Source: Acidobacteriota bacterium
Lineage (GTDB): Bacteria > Acidobacteriota > Terriglobia > Terriglobales > Acidobacteriaceae
DNA: 8,400 nt
Assembly (NCBI GenBank): GCA_021780095.1
Contig: JAJXZK010000404.1
Location: forward strand, 1 to 8,400
Direction: 5' to 3'
Positions 1 through 7,624 of this stretch are shown here, piece after piece. Each line of letters starts with the position of its first letter. The stretch's first letter is position 1. The notes under the pieces were generated by a model. That model searched no databases, had not been told where the DNA came from, and worked only from the letters and a program-made list of their open reading frames with translations. The translations under genes were made by a program, and so were the position numbers.

Positions 1-931
1 TTTCGCGGAGGCTGTCGGTCCATAGCATCTCCCATGCGAGGAGCTCGGGATAGCGGAGCATGAGACGCCAGAGCTCAACATAGTAGCCGTCGACGGGGCG
101 CTGGGATTTGCGGCCGGCGGTGACGAAGGCGGCGAGGGCGAGGAAGCCTTGACGGGCGCGGTCGGGATTGATGCCGCGGGCTTTCGCTTTCTGAATGCAG
201 AAGGGGCAGAAGCAGGTGACCTGGAGCGGGTTGATGTCGCGGCCTTCCTGCTCCGCACCGAGAGCGTTGGAGAATGCGCCCTGACGTTCGGAACACCACA
301 TGATGCCGTCGATGTCGTAGGAGCGGGACCAGTCTTCGACAATGCCGAGAAGAAAATTGCGGTAGTTGGGATTGTTGAAGCAGACGGTGTCGGCGTGATT
401 GCCGGAGAGATCGATTTCCTGAAGCGCGGAGATGTTGGGGATGTCGGAGCGGAAGGCATCCTCAAACCAGACGATAGTTTTGATGTTGCGCTTGCGGGCG
501 GCGGGGATGACGTCGGCGAGGACGTCGTAGCTGCCGAGGTCAGTGGCGCGGGTGCCGTGGAAGACGGTGTTCTTGTAGTACTGGGGATGGATGGTGGCGT
601 AATTGCCGCCGGTGAAGGTGCCGGTATCGTACTGCTGCTGGCCGTGGTCGGGGAGGGGCTGGCCGGGGATTTGGCGACCGGCGATGCCGCGACCGTAAGT
701 AAAGGTAGCGAGGAAGAGAGTGTTGACGTCGGCATATTGCTGGAAGTTGTCGAGGACTTTTTCTGTTCCTTCATCGACGAAGGAGACTGCACCGACCTGG
801 ATGCCGATGGTTTTTTTGTTGGGAGTGGCGGCGGTGCTGGCCGCACGGGCATACTGTGCGCTGGCGGAATCGGGAAGGGAAGCTGTGACGGCGGCTGCTG
901 CGGCGGTCTGAAGGAATGCTCTTCGATCCAT
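1..931 (-). CDS. Tat-exported TIM-barrel glycoside-hydrolase-like protein (C-terminus outside window)
   Basis: Reading left from ATG at 931, the frame stays open for 310 codons to the window edge, so the C-terminus is missing. A GAGG ribosome-binding site lies 6 bases before the ATG. The N-terminus (MDRRAFLQTAAAAAVTASLP) is a twin-arginine signal with RRAFLQ and an alanine-rich core, probably cut after ASA (residues 23-25). The mature part shows alternating strand/helix blocks: IGIQVGAVSF (42-51), KTIVWFED (151-158), YDIDGIMWCSERQG (205-218) and a TCFCPFC cluster (C240, C242, C245). A buried Asp-Gly strand followed by a Cys-rich 'CFCPFC' turn is typical of hypothetical glycosyl-hydrolase (GHL-type) TIM barrels. 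E158 and E215 sit at strand ends and could be catalytic, which is inference. Substrate unknown; periplasmic polysaccharide or glycoside turnover is a guess. It may be co-transcribed with the small ORF 80 bp upstream. A TIM-barrel sugar isomerase-like protein is the main alternative. The gene is certain; the family is moderately supported. Confidence 0.8.
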   Translation of the reverse strand, partial: MDRRAFLQTAAAAAVTASLPDSASAQYARAASTAATPNKKTIGIQVGAVSFVDEGTEKVLDNFQQYADVNTLFLATFTYGRGIAGRQIPGQPLPDHGQQQYDTGTFTGGNYATIHPQYYKNTVFHGTRATDLGSYDVLADVIPAARKRNIKTIVWFEDAFRSDIPNISALQEIDLSGNHADTVCFNNPNYRNFLLGIVEDWSRSYDIDGIMWCSERQGAFSNALGAEQEGRDINPLQVTCFCPFCIQKAKARGINPDRARQGFLALAAFVTAGRKSQRPVDGYYVELWRLMLRYPELLAWEMLWTDSLRE

Positions 932-1011
932 GGGGTACCTCGACGCGATTGGGTTGAATGGTATTTGTCGCCATGCACGAATTGCAAAAGCGAGGTGGGT
1001 GGGTAGTGTGG

Positions 1012-1140
1012 TTATGAATCGGGGCGCTCGGGTTGCCAGGGGTCGATCGGATCGCGGTGCAGGCGGTCCTCACGATTTTCCTGTTGCTCCTGCTGACGGC
1101 GCTTTTCCTGTTCTTCGCGTTCCTCGCGGCCATCGCTCAT
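1012..1140 (-). CDS. small highly charged hydrophilic protein (42 aa)
   Basis: ATG at 1140 to TAA at 1014-1012 encodes 42 residues. A GAGGA ribosome-binding site sits 8 bases before the ATG, as good as those of the larger genes here. The product has 9 Glu, 5 Asp, 8 Arg and 1 Lys (23 of 42 residues charged) plus 6 Gln, with an E/R/Q-rich stretch over residues 5-26 that could form a single charged helix. A Pro/Trp tail follows (DPIDPWQPERPDS, residues 30-42). There is no hydrophobic segment or signal peptide, so it is probably cytosolic. It lies 80 bp upstream of the Tat-exported TIM-barrel gene on the same strand and could share its promoter. I do not recognise a family and assign no function. 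Charged low-complexity ORFs can arise by chance in GC-rich DNA; the ribosome-binding site and position favour a real gene. Confidence 0.5.
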   Translation of the reverse strand: MSDGREEREEQEKRRQQEQQENREDRLHRDPIDPWQPERPDS

Positions 1141-1191
1141 GGGAAAAATCCTCGCTGAGACCAGTGTAAGGCGAAGGGCGGAATGGTTTCA

Positions 1192-2302
<1,111 letters not shown>

Positions 2303-2326
2303 GCGGGCAGAACTAGAGGAGAGGCA

Positions 2327-2728
2327 ATGGAGATCAAACGAGTGGGGACGCGTCCGTCTGAGAAGGGGCCGGCGGATTGGTTTACAGGGACGGTGCGACT
2401 GGACCGGCTGTTTGAGGCGCCGGATCCGGCGCGGGTGGCGGGAGCGAGTGTGACGTTTGAGCCGGGCGCACGGACGATGTGGCACACGCATCCGCTGGGG
2501 CAGACGCTGATTGTGACCTCCGGCTGCGGACGAGTGCAGCGATGGGGAGGCCCGGTGGAAGAAATTCGGCCGGGGGACGTGGTCTGGTTTTCTCCGGGAG
2601 AGAAGCATTGGCATGGAGCGGCGACGACGACGGCGATGACGCACATTGCGATTCAGGAGAAGCTGGATGGGAAGATGGTGGATTGGATGGAGCCGGTGAG
2701 CGACGCGCAATATGATGGCGGGGCTTGA
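2327..2728 (+). CDS. cupin, manganese-dependent (R)-hydroxynitrile lyase-type (GtHNL homologue)
   Basis: A single-domain cupin of 133 residues with AGAGGAGAG ahead of its ATG. Both cupin motifs are present: [14 protein letters not shown] with H53, H55 and Q59 (Gln replacing the usual Glu), and PGEKHWHG with H94. From memory, the Granulicella tundricola hydroxynitrile lyase GtHNL has the same start (MEIKRVG), the same [12 protein letters not shown] block and the same four metal ligands. The active-site positions altered in published GtHNL variants (A40, V42, Q110) are also identical here. That enzyme cleaves or forms cyanohydrins such as (R)-mandelonitrile, using Mn(II). No signal peptide is seen, so it is cytoplasmic. 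The native role in acidobacteria is unknown; lyase activity may be a side activity of a carbonyl-handling enzyme. It is second in an operon with the aldo/keto reductase. Cupin assignment is near certain; lyase activity is inferred from similarity. Confidence 0.9.
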   Translation: MEIKRVGTRPSEKGPADWFTGTVRLDRLFEAPDPARVAGASVTFEPGARTMWHTHPLGQTLIVTSGCGRVQRWGGPVEEIRPGDVVWFSPGEKHWHGAATTTAMTHIAIQEKLDGKMVDWMEPVSDAQYDGGA

Positions 2729-2777
2729 GGCTGGGGGAATTGGGGTGCGCGGCTTAGGCGCTCAAGCCCATTTTTTT
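2721..2777 (+). terminator. rho-independent terminator of the reductase-cupin operon
   Basis: GGGCTTGAG (2721-2729) and CTCAAGCCC (2761-2769) form a perfect 9-bp stem around a 31-base spacer, followed by A and seven Ts (2771-2777). A more compact alternative uses GGCTT (2751-2755) and AAGCC (2764-2768) just before the same T-run. Either would stop rightward transcription. The left arm contains the cupin stop codon. The right arm and T-run encode the last residues (KKWA) and stop of the convergent gene, so terminator and coding sequence overlap. Confidence 0.6.
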
Positions 2778-4129
2778 AGATGTGGGTAGCGGGCGTAGAT
2801 GCGGTGCTGATCTGCTGCGGTTAATTGGGCGAGGCGGATCCGCTTATCCTGCGGGCGCGTTTGTTTCTGGTTGAGGACGTTCATCAGGCTCCACTCGCGT
2901 TGCGGGTGATCGGGTTCGTGCGCGGGCAGATCGTAGCGGGTGAAATCGATGACCATATGCGGGCCGTTCGTCTCCCAGTTTTGCAACAGCGCCAGGCGGA
3001 ACTCGTCATTCATGTACCACCAAATTTCCAGATCTTTTTCGGAGCCGGGCGCGCCCGTGCCTTTGGCCTCGAAGCGGTAATTGAGCGCGTTGTTATTGGG
3101 ATTGTGACTGCGCCACTCCATGCCGAAGTCGCCTTCGGTGAGGACTTGCGTGTCGGTCCATCGATCGCGAACGGATTGCAGCCACCTGGTGAGGTCGTTG
3201 TCGTGGCCGATCGATACTTCCCAAATGCCGGTGACCCAGCCGAAGCCGTTGAGGGCGTGGCCGCGATCGAAGTGCATGGCGGTGGTGGCCATCATTTCGT
3301 GACGGCCGGCTTGCTGGCCTAGATTGCCGACGGTTTCGATGGGGCCGACGCCCATGCGACTGTTGAATCCGCCTTGAAAACCATTGCGGCGGGCGGCGAG
3401 AAAATCGCAGGTCCACCCGTCGAGGCAAACGCAATCGATGAAGTCGGCGGGGCCCTGCGCGGGCTTTAGATAATGCTGACGGCTGGGATAGTAGGGGTAG
3501 CAGATGCCGCCGTCGCCATCGCCGTTGTCGATGCCGTGCTGGCTCCAGATCTGACCCTGGCAGACGTGAATGCCTTCATCGGTCGCCAGGAAGCGCTGGT
3601 TGTCCGCATCCATAAATCCGGCGATTAAACACTGCGGGCGATAGCCGTTGCCGACCATCTTCGAGACAAGTTGGAGTGCGTTGTGGATGGTGACACGAAT
3701 TTGCTCGCGGGTGTTGTACATGGGGGCGAAGTAGCCGCCGGGGATGAATGTGATCTCGTCGCCATAGCGATCATGATAGGAAGCGAGCAGGCGGCGGGCT
3801 TGCTGGTATTCGGCGCGAGTATCGTTGAGCGCGAGCCAACTGATGGCCCAGGTCATTTTGCCGCTGGGGCAGCCGCGGGCGAAGGCTTCGCGACGTGAGC
3901 GGATGTGCTGGGGGGTGTTGAGCGGGGACTCATCCTGCCCGATGGAGCGGGTGGGAGAGACTTCAATCTGATTGACGCGGACGACGGAGATGTGGGTGAT
4001 AAAGCGTCCTCGCAGCGGGGATGCGTTGAGGGCGAGTGGGGACGATGCGAGCGCAGGGATGGCGAGGGCGGTGGCAGCGCCGGTGGCGCGGCTGAGGAAT
4101 CTTCGGCGGGTCCAGAGAGGGTGGGTCAC
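2762..4129 (-). CDS. Tat-exported protein resembling the DUF3863/DUF3864 family
   Basis: A 455-residue protein starting with GTG at 4129. An in-frame TAG lies 12 bases upstream and no other start precedes the signal, so GTG is forced; the ribosome-binding site is weak (AGAAAG). Residues 8-30 are a Tat signal (RRRFLSRATGAATALAIP...). The conserved-looking core is GFMDADNQRFLATDEG (171-186), VCQGQIWSQHGIDNGDGDGG (189-208), CYPYYPSRQHY (210-220), DFIDCVCLDGWTCDF (229-243) and NSRMGVGPIET (256-266). I associate these blocks from memory with DUF3863/DUF3864 proteins, first described in Bacteroidota and structurally characterised but without known activity. The N-terminal half (strand WAISWLALND, helix, DEITFIPGGYF) resembles polysaccharide-deacetylase-type barrels. 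Acidic and His residues in the core could bind metal, which is inference. Periplasmic or extracellular carbohydrate work is plausible. It is convergent with the cupin operon and separated from the upstream lipoprotein gene by 154 bp containing a repeat. Confidence 0.85.
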   Translation of the reverse strand: MTHPLWTRRRFLSRATGAATALAIPALASSPLALNASPLRGRFITHISVVRVNQIEVSPTRSIGQDESPLNTPQHIRSRREAFARGCPSGKMTWAISWLALNDTRAEYQQARRLLASYHDRYGDEITFIPGGYFAPMYNTREQIRVTIHNALQLVSKMVGNGYRPQCLIAGFMDADNQRFLATDEGIHVCQGQIWSQHGIDNGDGDGGICYPYYPSRQHYLKPAQGPADFIDCVCLDGWTCDFLAARRNGFQGGFNSRMGVGPIETVGNLGQQAGRHEMMATTAMHFDRGHALNGFGWVTGIWEVSIGHDNDLTRWLQSVRDRWTDTQVLTEGDFGMEWRSHNPNNNALNYRFEAKGTGAPGSEKDLEIWWYMNDEFRLALLQNWETNGPHMVIDFTRYDLPAHEPDHPQREWSLMNVLNQKQTRPQDKRIRLAQLTAADQHRIYARYPHLKKWA

Positions 4130-4220
4130 GATTCTTTCTGACTATATAAGGTATAAGGAAGAATTTTCGAGGGTGAGTGCGTTGAGGAGCTATTGGGTGA
4201 ACTTTTAATGGGCGGGACTC

Positions 4221-4255
4221 TTCTCCCAGATTTCAACAGCGAGATGTGGGCACCC
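4221..4255 (-). repeat. gapped dispersed repeat, copy A
   Basis: On the minus strand this reads GGGTGCCC, four bases, CTCGCT, nine bases, TGGGAGAA. Copy B at 7820-7855 has the same three blocks at almost the same spacing (five, then nine bases). It lies in the 154-bp spacer between the lipoprotein stop and the start of the DUF3863-like gene. The last block is followed by GAGTCCCGCCC, so a poorly paired hairpin (GGG..CCC) is possible. It could be a degenerate palindromic repeat acting as a transcript end for the lipoprotein gene. No good T-run follows. The rest of the spacer holds an AT-rich tract (4138-4170) that may be the promoter of the leftward gene. Confidence 0.5.
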
Positions 4256-4283
4256 AGACAGCGAGTCGGGGGCTACGAAGGAT

Positions 4284-5819
4284 TTAATTGATGGTCATGG
4301 TGGAGAGGTACATCTGGTAGCTGGCGGAGCCGCCGTCGAAGAAATCTCCGGTGAAGAGCAGGGTCGGGGTCGTGCCGTGATCGATGGTGTTATTCAGGAT
4401 GACGGGATTGTAATATCCCTGGGTTGGCCAATGGGTGGTGTTGACCAGTGACCATGGGCCCCACGGATGCGGGGCTTCATAGACAAGCCAGGTGGTATCG
4501 AACGTCGTGCCCGGATTTCCTGCGCCGCGGGGATAAAAGTAGGTGAGCAGGAGATAGCGATTGAGTGCGGGCATATACTGCACGTTGGCCGATCCCAGCT
4601 CGCCGTAATTGGAGAGAATGGGCTGGGCGTTGGCCTGGGTTGAAGTCCAGCCAGTATCGAGCGATCCATCGCCGCCGACATAATATTGATAGTCGCTCGC
4701 TTGAAGGCGCGAGATTTTTGCGCGCGGAACCCGCGCCAGATAATAGGCGTTGCCGCCGCCATTGGTCGGTCCGCCCCCATTCCACGCGCCCTCGTTGGCA
4801 ATCAAATAGATGTAAGCGTTGGCATTGTCGTGGCGATTGACCGCTGCGGTGTAGCCGAGCGTGCCATCGTCGGCCCCGTACATGACAAACGTGGCCGCTC
4901 CAAACGCGGTGGGGGTGGCGCCGAACATGGAAGCGCTGGGCGGGGTGGTGGGACTGCCCTGGGCGTTGAAGACCGTGGGAGTCTGGAAGTTGTTCCAGGT
5001 TTGGCCTTTGTCGGGACTCCATGCAATCTGGCCGGCGTTCTGTTCCAGCACGATGTGGTCGCCCTGCAGTTGGCGGCCGAGGGAGATGTAGAGATTGCCG
5101 GCCATGCAGAATAGACCGGTGTCCTTCTGGGAGCGATGGTCGTCGCCGGTGCCGGAGCAGCAGAGGCCGTAGTTCTGCATGAAGTTGATAGTCATGCCGG
5201 CCAGTGGCGACTCCGAGGTGAACTTTGCAATCGACATCGTGCTGCTGGTCAGTGTGTTGACGGGCGCGCCGTTCTGCTGCCAGGGCTTCTTCATATCTCC
5301 GACGGTGAAGTAGGTGGTGCCGTCGTTCGATTTGCAGTTATAGAAGGTATCCGCGCTGCCCTGATTGGAGGGGTCGATGGAGTTATAGCTGGTGATGGGC
5401 CCGAAGGAGACGCTGGAGATGGGCGTGCTGGCGGGGGGTGCGGCAGTGGCGAGCGAGAATGTCGCTGTCGTCGATCCGGAAGAGTTTGTCGCGGTGATTT
5501 GGCAATCGTATGTGGTGGAAGGAGTGAGGCCGGCCACTACGTTCTGCTGATTGGCGGCGCTGACCAGGCCGCTATCCACTGCGTTAAGGGTGTAGGTGTG
5601 GGGCGTGGTTCCGCAGGCGAGCGACGATGTCGCCGGTGTCTGCATCTGGTAGGCGGCGACAATCGTGTTGGCATCGCTGCTGGTGGTCAGGGCCGAAATT
5701 ACCGGAACGGTTCTTGTATTGTTGCCTGGCGTCGTCGTGGAAAGCGGCACGCCGCCTGGCAAAGCGCATCCCGTCAAGAAAACCAAGGGCAGAAGCAGAT
5801 GAAAACGTTCTACATGCAT
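4284..5819 (-). CDS. lipoprotein with FN3-like domain and predicted beta-propeller (DUF4185/sialidase-like)
   Basis: A 511-residue secreted lipoprotein. MHVERFHLLLPLVFLTGC is a lipoprotein signal ending in lipobox LTGC, with C18 to be lipidated. A Ser/Thr-rich linker leads to an Ig-like domain at about residues 38-127; it ends in GLTPSTTYDCQITATNSSGS, the standard C-terminal strand pattern of bacterial fibronectin type III domains. The rest (about 135-511) is rich in Gly, Trp, Asn and Tyr with repeated strand patterns. It includes FTVGDMKKPW (171-180), CCSGTGDDHRSQKD (220-233), one clear Asp-box SPDKGQTW (268-275) and YLLLTYFYPRG (422-431). This looks like a beta-propeller of the DUF4185 or sialidase-like kind, suggesting glycan binding or hydrolysis at the cell surface. 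I see no full sialidase active-site set, so activity is unproven. The ribosome-binding site is weak (TGGA 11 bases upstream). Confidence 0.8.
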   Translation of the reverse strand: MHVERFHLLLPLVFLTGCALPGGVPLSTTTPGNNTRTVPVISALTTSSDANTIVAAYQMQTPATSSLACGTTPHTYTLNAVDSGLVSAANQQNVVAGLTPSTTYDCQITATNSSGSTTATFSLATAAPPASTPISSVSFGPITSYNSIDPSNQGSADTFYNCKSNDGTTYFTVGDMKKPWQQNGAPVNTLTSSTMSIAKFTSESPLAGMTINFMQNYGLCCSGTGDDHRSQKDTGLFCMAGNLYISLGRQLQGDHIVLEQNAGQIAWSPDKGQTWNNFQTPTVFNAQGSPTTPPSASMFGATPTAFGAATFVMYGADDGTLGYTAAVNRHDNANAYIYLIANEGAWNGGGPTNGGGNAYYLARVPRAKISRLQASDYQYYVGGDGSLDTGWTSTQANAQPILSNYGELGSANVQYMPALNRYLLLTYFYPRGAGNPGTTFDTTWLVYEAPHPWGPWSLVNTTHWPTQGYYNPVILNNTIDHGTTPTLLFTGDFFDGGSASYQMYLSTMTIN

Positions 5820-6061
5820 TGCAGTGTTGTCCAGTAATGCGTCGACGCTGCCAGCGACGTTGGTTCCGCTTGAAATATGCGGTTCGCCATCTGTGCGTGA
5901 TCGATGGAATTACTATCAATTTACTTCTGAATAAAACAATGCTGATACTTTAACTTTGGATTGCTGGTTACCTCAGTGACTGCACGCACCGATGTAGCAG
6001 GAGGCATCAAGCCGGAAGGATGTAGGGCCAGAGATTATGTAGAGAGTTTGGCAGATCACAG
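5820..6061. other. gene-free upstream region of the lipoprotein gene
   Basis: About 240 bases without a supportable gene on either strand. The stretch 5903-5960 is about 70% A+T, far above its surroundings, which fits a promoter for the leftward lipoprotein gene. The best hexamer pair on the minus strand is TTGTTT (5934-5939) and GATAGT (5912-5917) with 16 bases between, a weak sigma-70 match that would leave a leader of about 85-90 bases. I find no other repeat, operator or RNA structure here that I can support. Confidence 0.3.
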
Positions 6062-6104
6062 AAAGTACCCCACTCAAGCCAACAGATGGCTTGAAATGGG
6101 GTAC
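6062..6104 (-). terminator. hairpin terminator downstream of the M48 protease gene
   Basis: On the minus strand, GTACCCCATTTCAAGCC (6104-6088) pairs with GGCTTGAGTGGGGTAC (6080-6065) around the loop ATCTGTT. The outer 8 bp and inner 6 bp are perfect, with a small internal mismatch, and TTTCT follows. It begins about 60 bases after the protease stop, so it most likely ends that transcript. The T-run is short, so termination may be incomplete. The inner stem shares GGCTTGAG/CTCAAGCC with the terminator near 2721-2769. Confidence 0.5.
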
Positions 6105-6107
6105 CGG

Positions 6108-6126
6108 TGAGCTTCGGCAAAGCTCA
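6108..6126 (-). repeat. second perfect stem-loop after the protease gene
   Basis: TGAGCTT, five-base loop, AAGCTCA: a perfect 7-bp stem lying 40 bases after the protease stop and directly before the larger hairpin. There is no T-run of its own. In tandem with the larger hairpin it could stabilise the 3' end of the protease transcript or form part of a compound terminator. Confidence 0.4.
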
Positions 6127-6166
6127 TCCTCACGATCCAGCAATGGCTCGCCGGTCGCGCTAGCTT

Positions 6167-7624
6167 TTACTCCAAATGGATGGAATTCACGATGTGATCG
6201 AAGATCGGCCGCATCTTCGCAAAATCGGACGCAGGCGAGACGAAGATAAAGTACCGTATCGCGCCCTGCTGGGGTACTCCTACAATCCAATCGTGCTCAC
6301 CGCGTCCGTCGTTGGCCGAGCGATTGTCGGCGTTCACAGTCTGCGCGGCGATGTCACCGATCTTCATGGGCTCGACAGTCCCCGTCTCCAGGCCGGAATT
6401 CTCCCGGATCAGTTTCGTCAGAAGAGCATTAAACATTTCACTGCTGTTCGCCGCCTGGTCGGGATGATAGACATCCGTCAGAACGCCGTAAACAAGATTG
6501 CTGGCATTCCCATTGGCTGTTTGCACAATGCCGCCGGGAGGCGCAACCATGGCGGAGCTCTGATCTCCTGCGGCGCGCCAATCTGAGGGTACTTCCATCG
6601 TGAAGCCGCTGCCTTGAAACTTGATCCAGCTCTGCGGGGGAGCGGTGTCCACCTTTGTATTGGCAGGCGTGTTGAACTTGTACTGGTTCACGCCCGTGCT
6701 GACCGTCTGATCGGGATTCTTGTGCTTCCACGCTCCCGAGCTCACTTCCTTGGAGGTGTAGGCGCGCATGTTGGCCACCACGTTGTGGATCTGAGTGAAC
6801 TCCGGCGAGTTGGTTACGTAGTGAGCCTTGGGCGGTAAGGTGGCGATCTCGCGGTCAACGTACTCTGTGCGATTGCCGGGATTGGGGTGATCGCTCAGGA
6901 ATTGCGCGCCACCCTTGCCGTACTTTCCTTCAATCGTCTCAAAAAACTGCGCCATGGCGCGCGGGTCGTAGCCGGCGTTGTAGAGAATGTCAACGCCTTC
7001 CAAATCGGCCTGCTGCTCGGCCCCTCGCGACATACGCAGGAAGCTGAGGCCGGCGGTAAATCCAATGCCTTTCTCGGCCAGGGCGCCCGCGGTTGAATTG
7101 CCCAGAAGAAGGCCGCTGGCAATTTCTCCAAGAGCTGCAAAAATCCCCACCCGTTGTTCCTTTTGCAAGTTGCAGACCGAATGCTGCAGGACCACGTGGG
7201 ATATTTCGTGCGCCATCACTGCGGCCAACTGCGCCTCGTCATCGGAAGCCTGAATGGTGCCCAGGTTGACAAAGATTTCGCCGCCTGGCAAAGCGAAGGC
7301 ATTAATCTCCGCCACATTGACCACGTGAAAGTTGTACGGCCAGCGGTAGCCGGGCGCGTACGCGGCAAGTTTACCGCCCAACTCCTGGACATATTGCGTA
7401 ACTTTGCTGGAGTCGGGCAGTACGGGCATCTGCTTGTAGACCTGTTTCGCCGCTTTCTGCCCAAGTTCGATTTGCTGCTTTGGAGATAAGTTGTTCTTGC
7501 AAGGTTTTAGATGAACGCGGGCCTGAGCGTAGGGACTTGTGAACAGGCATGCGAGAAGCAGGAGGGCGGAAGAGATGCCGATCCGGCGCTTACCGAGTGT
7601 GCGAACAAACCTAAGAGGTTTCAC
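6167..7624 (-). CDS. exported M48 family zinc metalloprotease with C-terminal PsbP/Mog1-like domain
   Basis: From GTG at 7624 the product is 485 residues. Residues 1-35 form a Sec signal (basic KPLRFVRTLGKRR, core IGISSALLLLACLF, cut after AQA); LLAC could also be read as a lipobox. The peptidase part carries EINAFALPGGEIFVNLG, the zinc motif HEISH (H139, E140, H143) and the third ligand E203 in SRGAEQQAD. It also has the DHPNPGNR block at 245-252. This matches M48 peptidases of the BepA/Oma1-like group, which degrade or assist misfolded envelope proteins. Residues about 332-485 (FTMEVPSDWR ... FDHIVNSIHLE) resemble PsbP/Mog1-type alpha/beta domains. The same frame stays open upstream to ATG 7951, but that stretch uses codons unlike the gene, contains a dispersed repeat and would bury the signal peptide. 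ATG 7813 has a fair ribosome-binding site (GGAG, 8 bases) and is the best alternative start. Confidence 0.88.
   Translation of the reverse strand: MKPLRFVRTLGKRRIGISSALLLLACLFTSPYAQARVHLKPCKNNLSPKQQIELGQKAAKQVYKQMPVLPDSSKVTQYVQELGGKLAAYAPGYRWPYNFHVVNVAEINAFALPGGEIFVNLGTIQASDDEAQLAAVMAHEISHVVLQHSVCNLQKEQRVGIFAALGEIASGLLLGNSTAGALAEKGIGFTAGLSFLRMSRGAEQQADLEGVDILYNAGYDPRAMAQFFETIEGKYGKGGAQFLSDHPNPGNRTEYVDREIATLPPKAHYVTNSPEFTQIHNVVANMRAYTSKEVSSGAWKHKNPDQTVSTGVNQYKFNTPANTKVDTAPPQSWIKFQGSGFTMEVPSDWRAAGDQSSAMVAPPGGIVQTANGNASNLVYGVLTDVYHPDQAANSSEMFNALLTKLIRENSGLETGTVEPMKIGDIAAQTVNADNRSANDGRGEHDWIVGVPQQGAIRYFIFVSPASDFAKMRPIFDHIVNSIHLE

Noticed and set aside
928..942. CATGGGGTACC at the TIM-barrel start, similar to the arm of the 6065-6104 hairpin
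   Set aside because: The match is short, lacks the inner stem and is explained by the start codon and ribosome-binding site there.
149..1006. Rightward open frame of 285 codons opposite the TIM-barrel gene
   Set aside because: It is antisense to a gene with a ribosome-binding site, Tat signal and domain-like sequence. Its Gly/Val/Asp/Glu-rich composition is the usual shadow of a GC-rich gene.
2825..3322. Rightward open frame of 165 codons inside the DUF3863-like gene
   Set aside because: Antisense shadow of a well-supported Tat-exported protein; no ribosome-binding site and no recognisable domain.
5973..6290. Leftward open frame of 105 codons across the protease 3' end
   Set aside because: It overlaps the protease C-terminus out of frame and runs through two strong hairpins. 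No domain or good start site.
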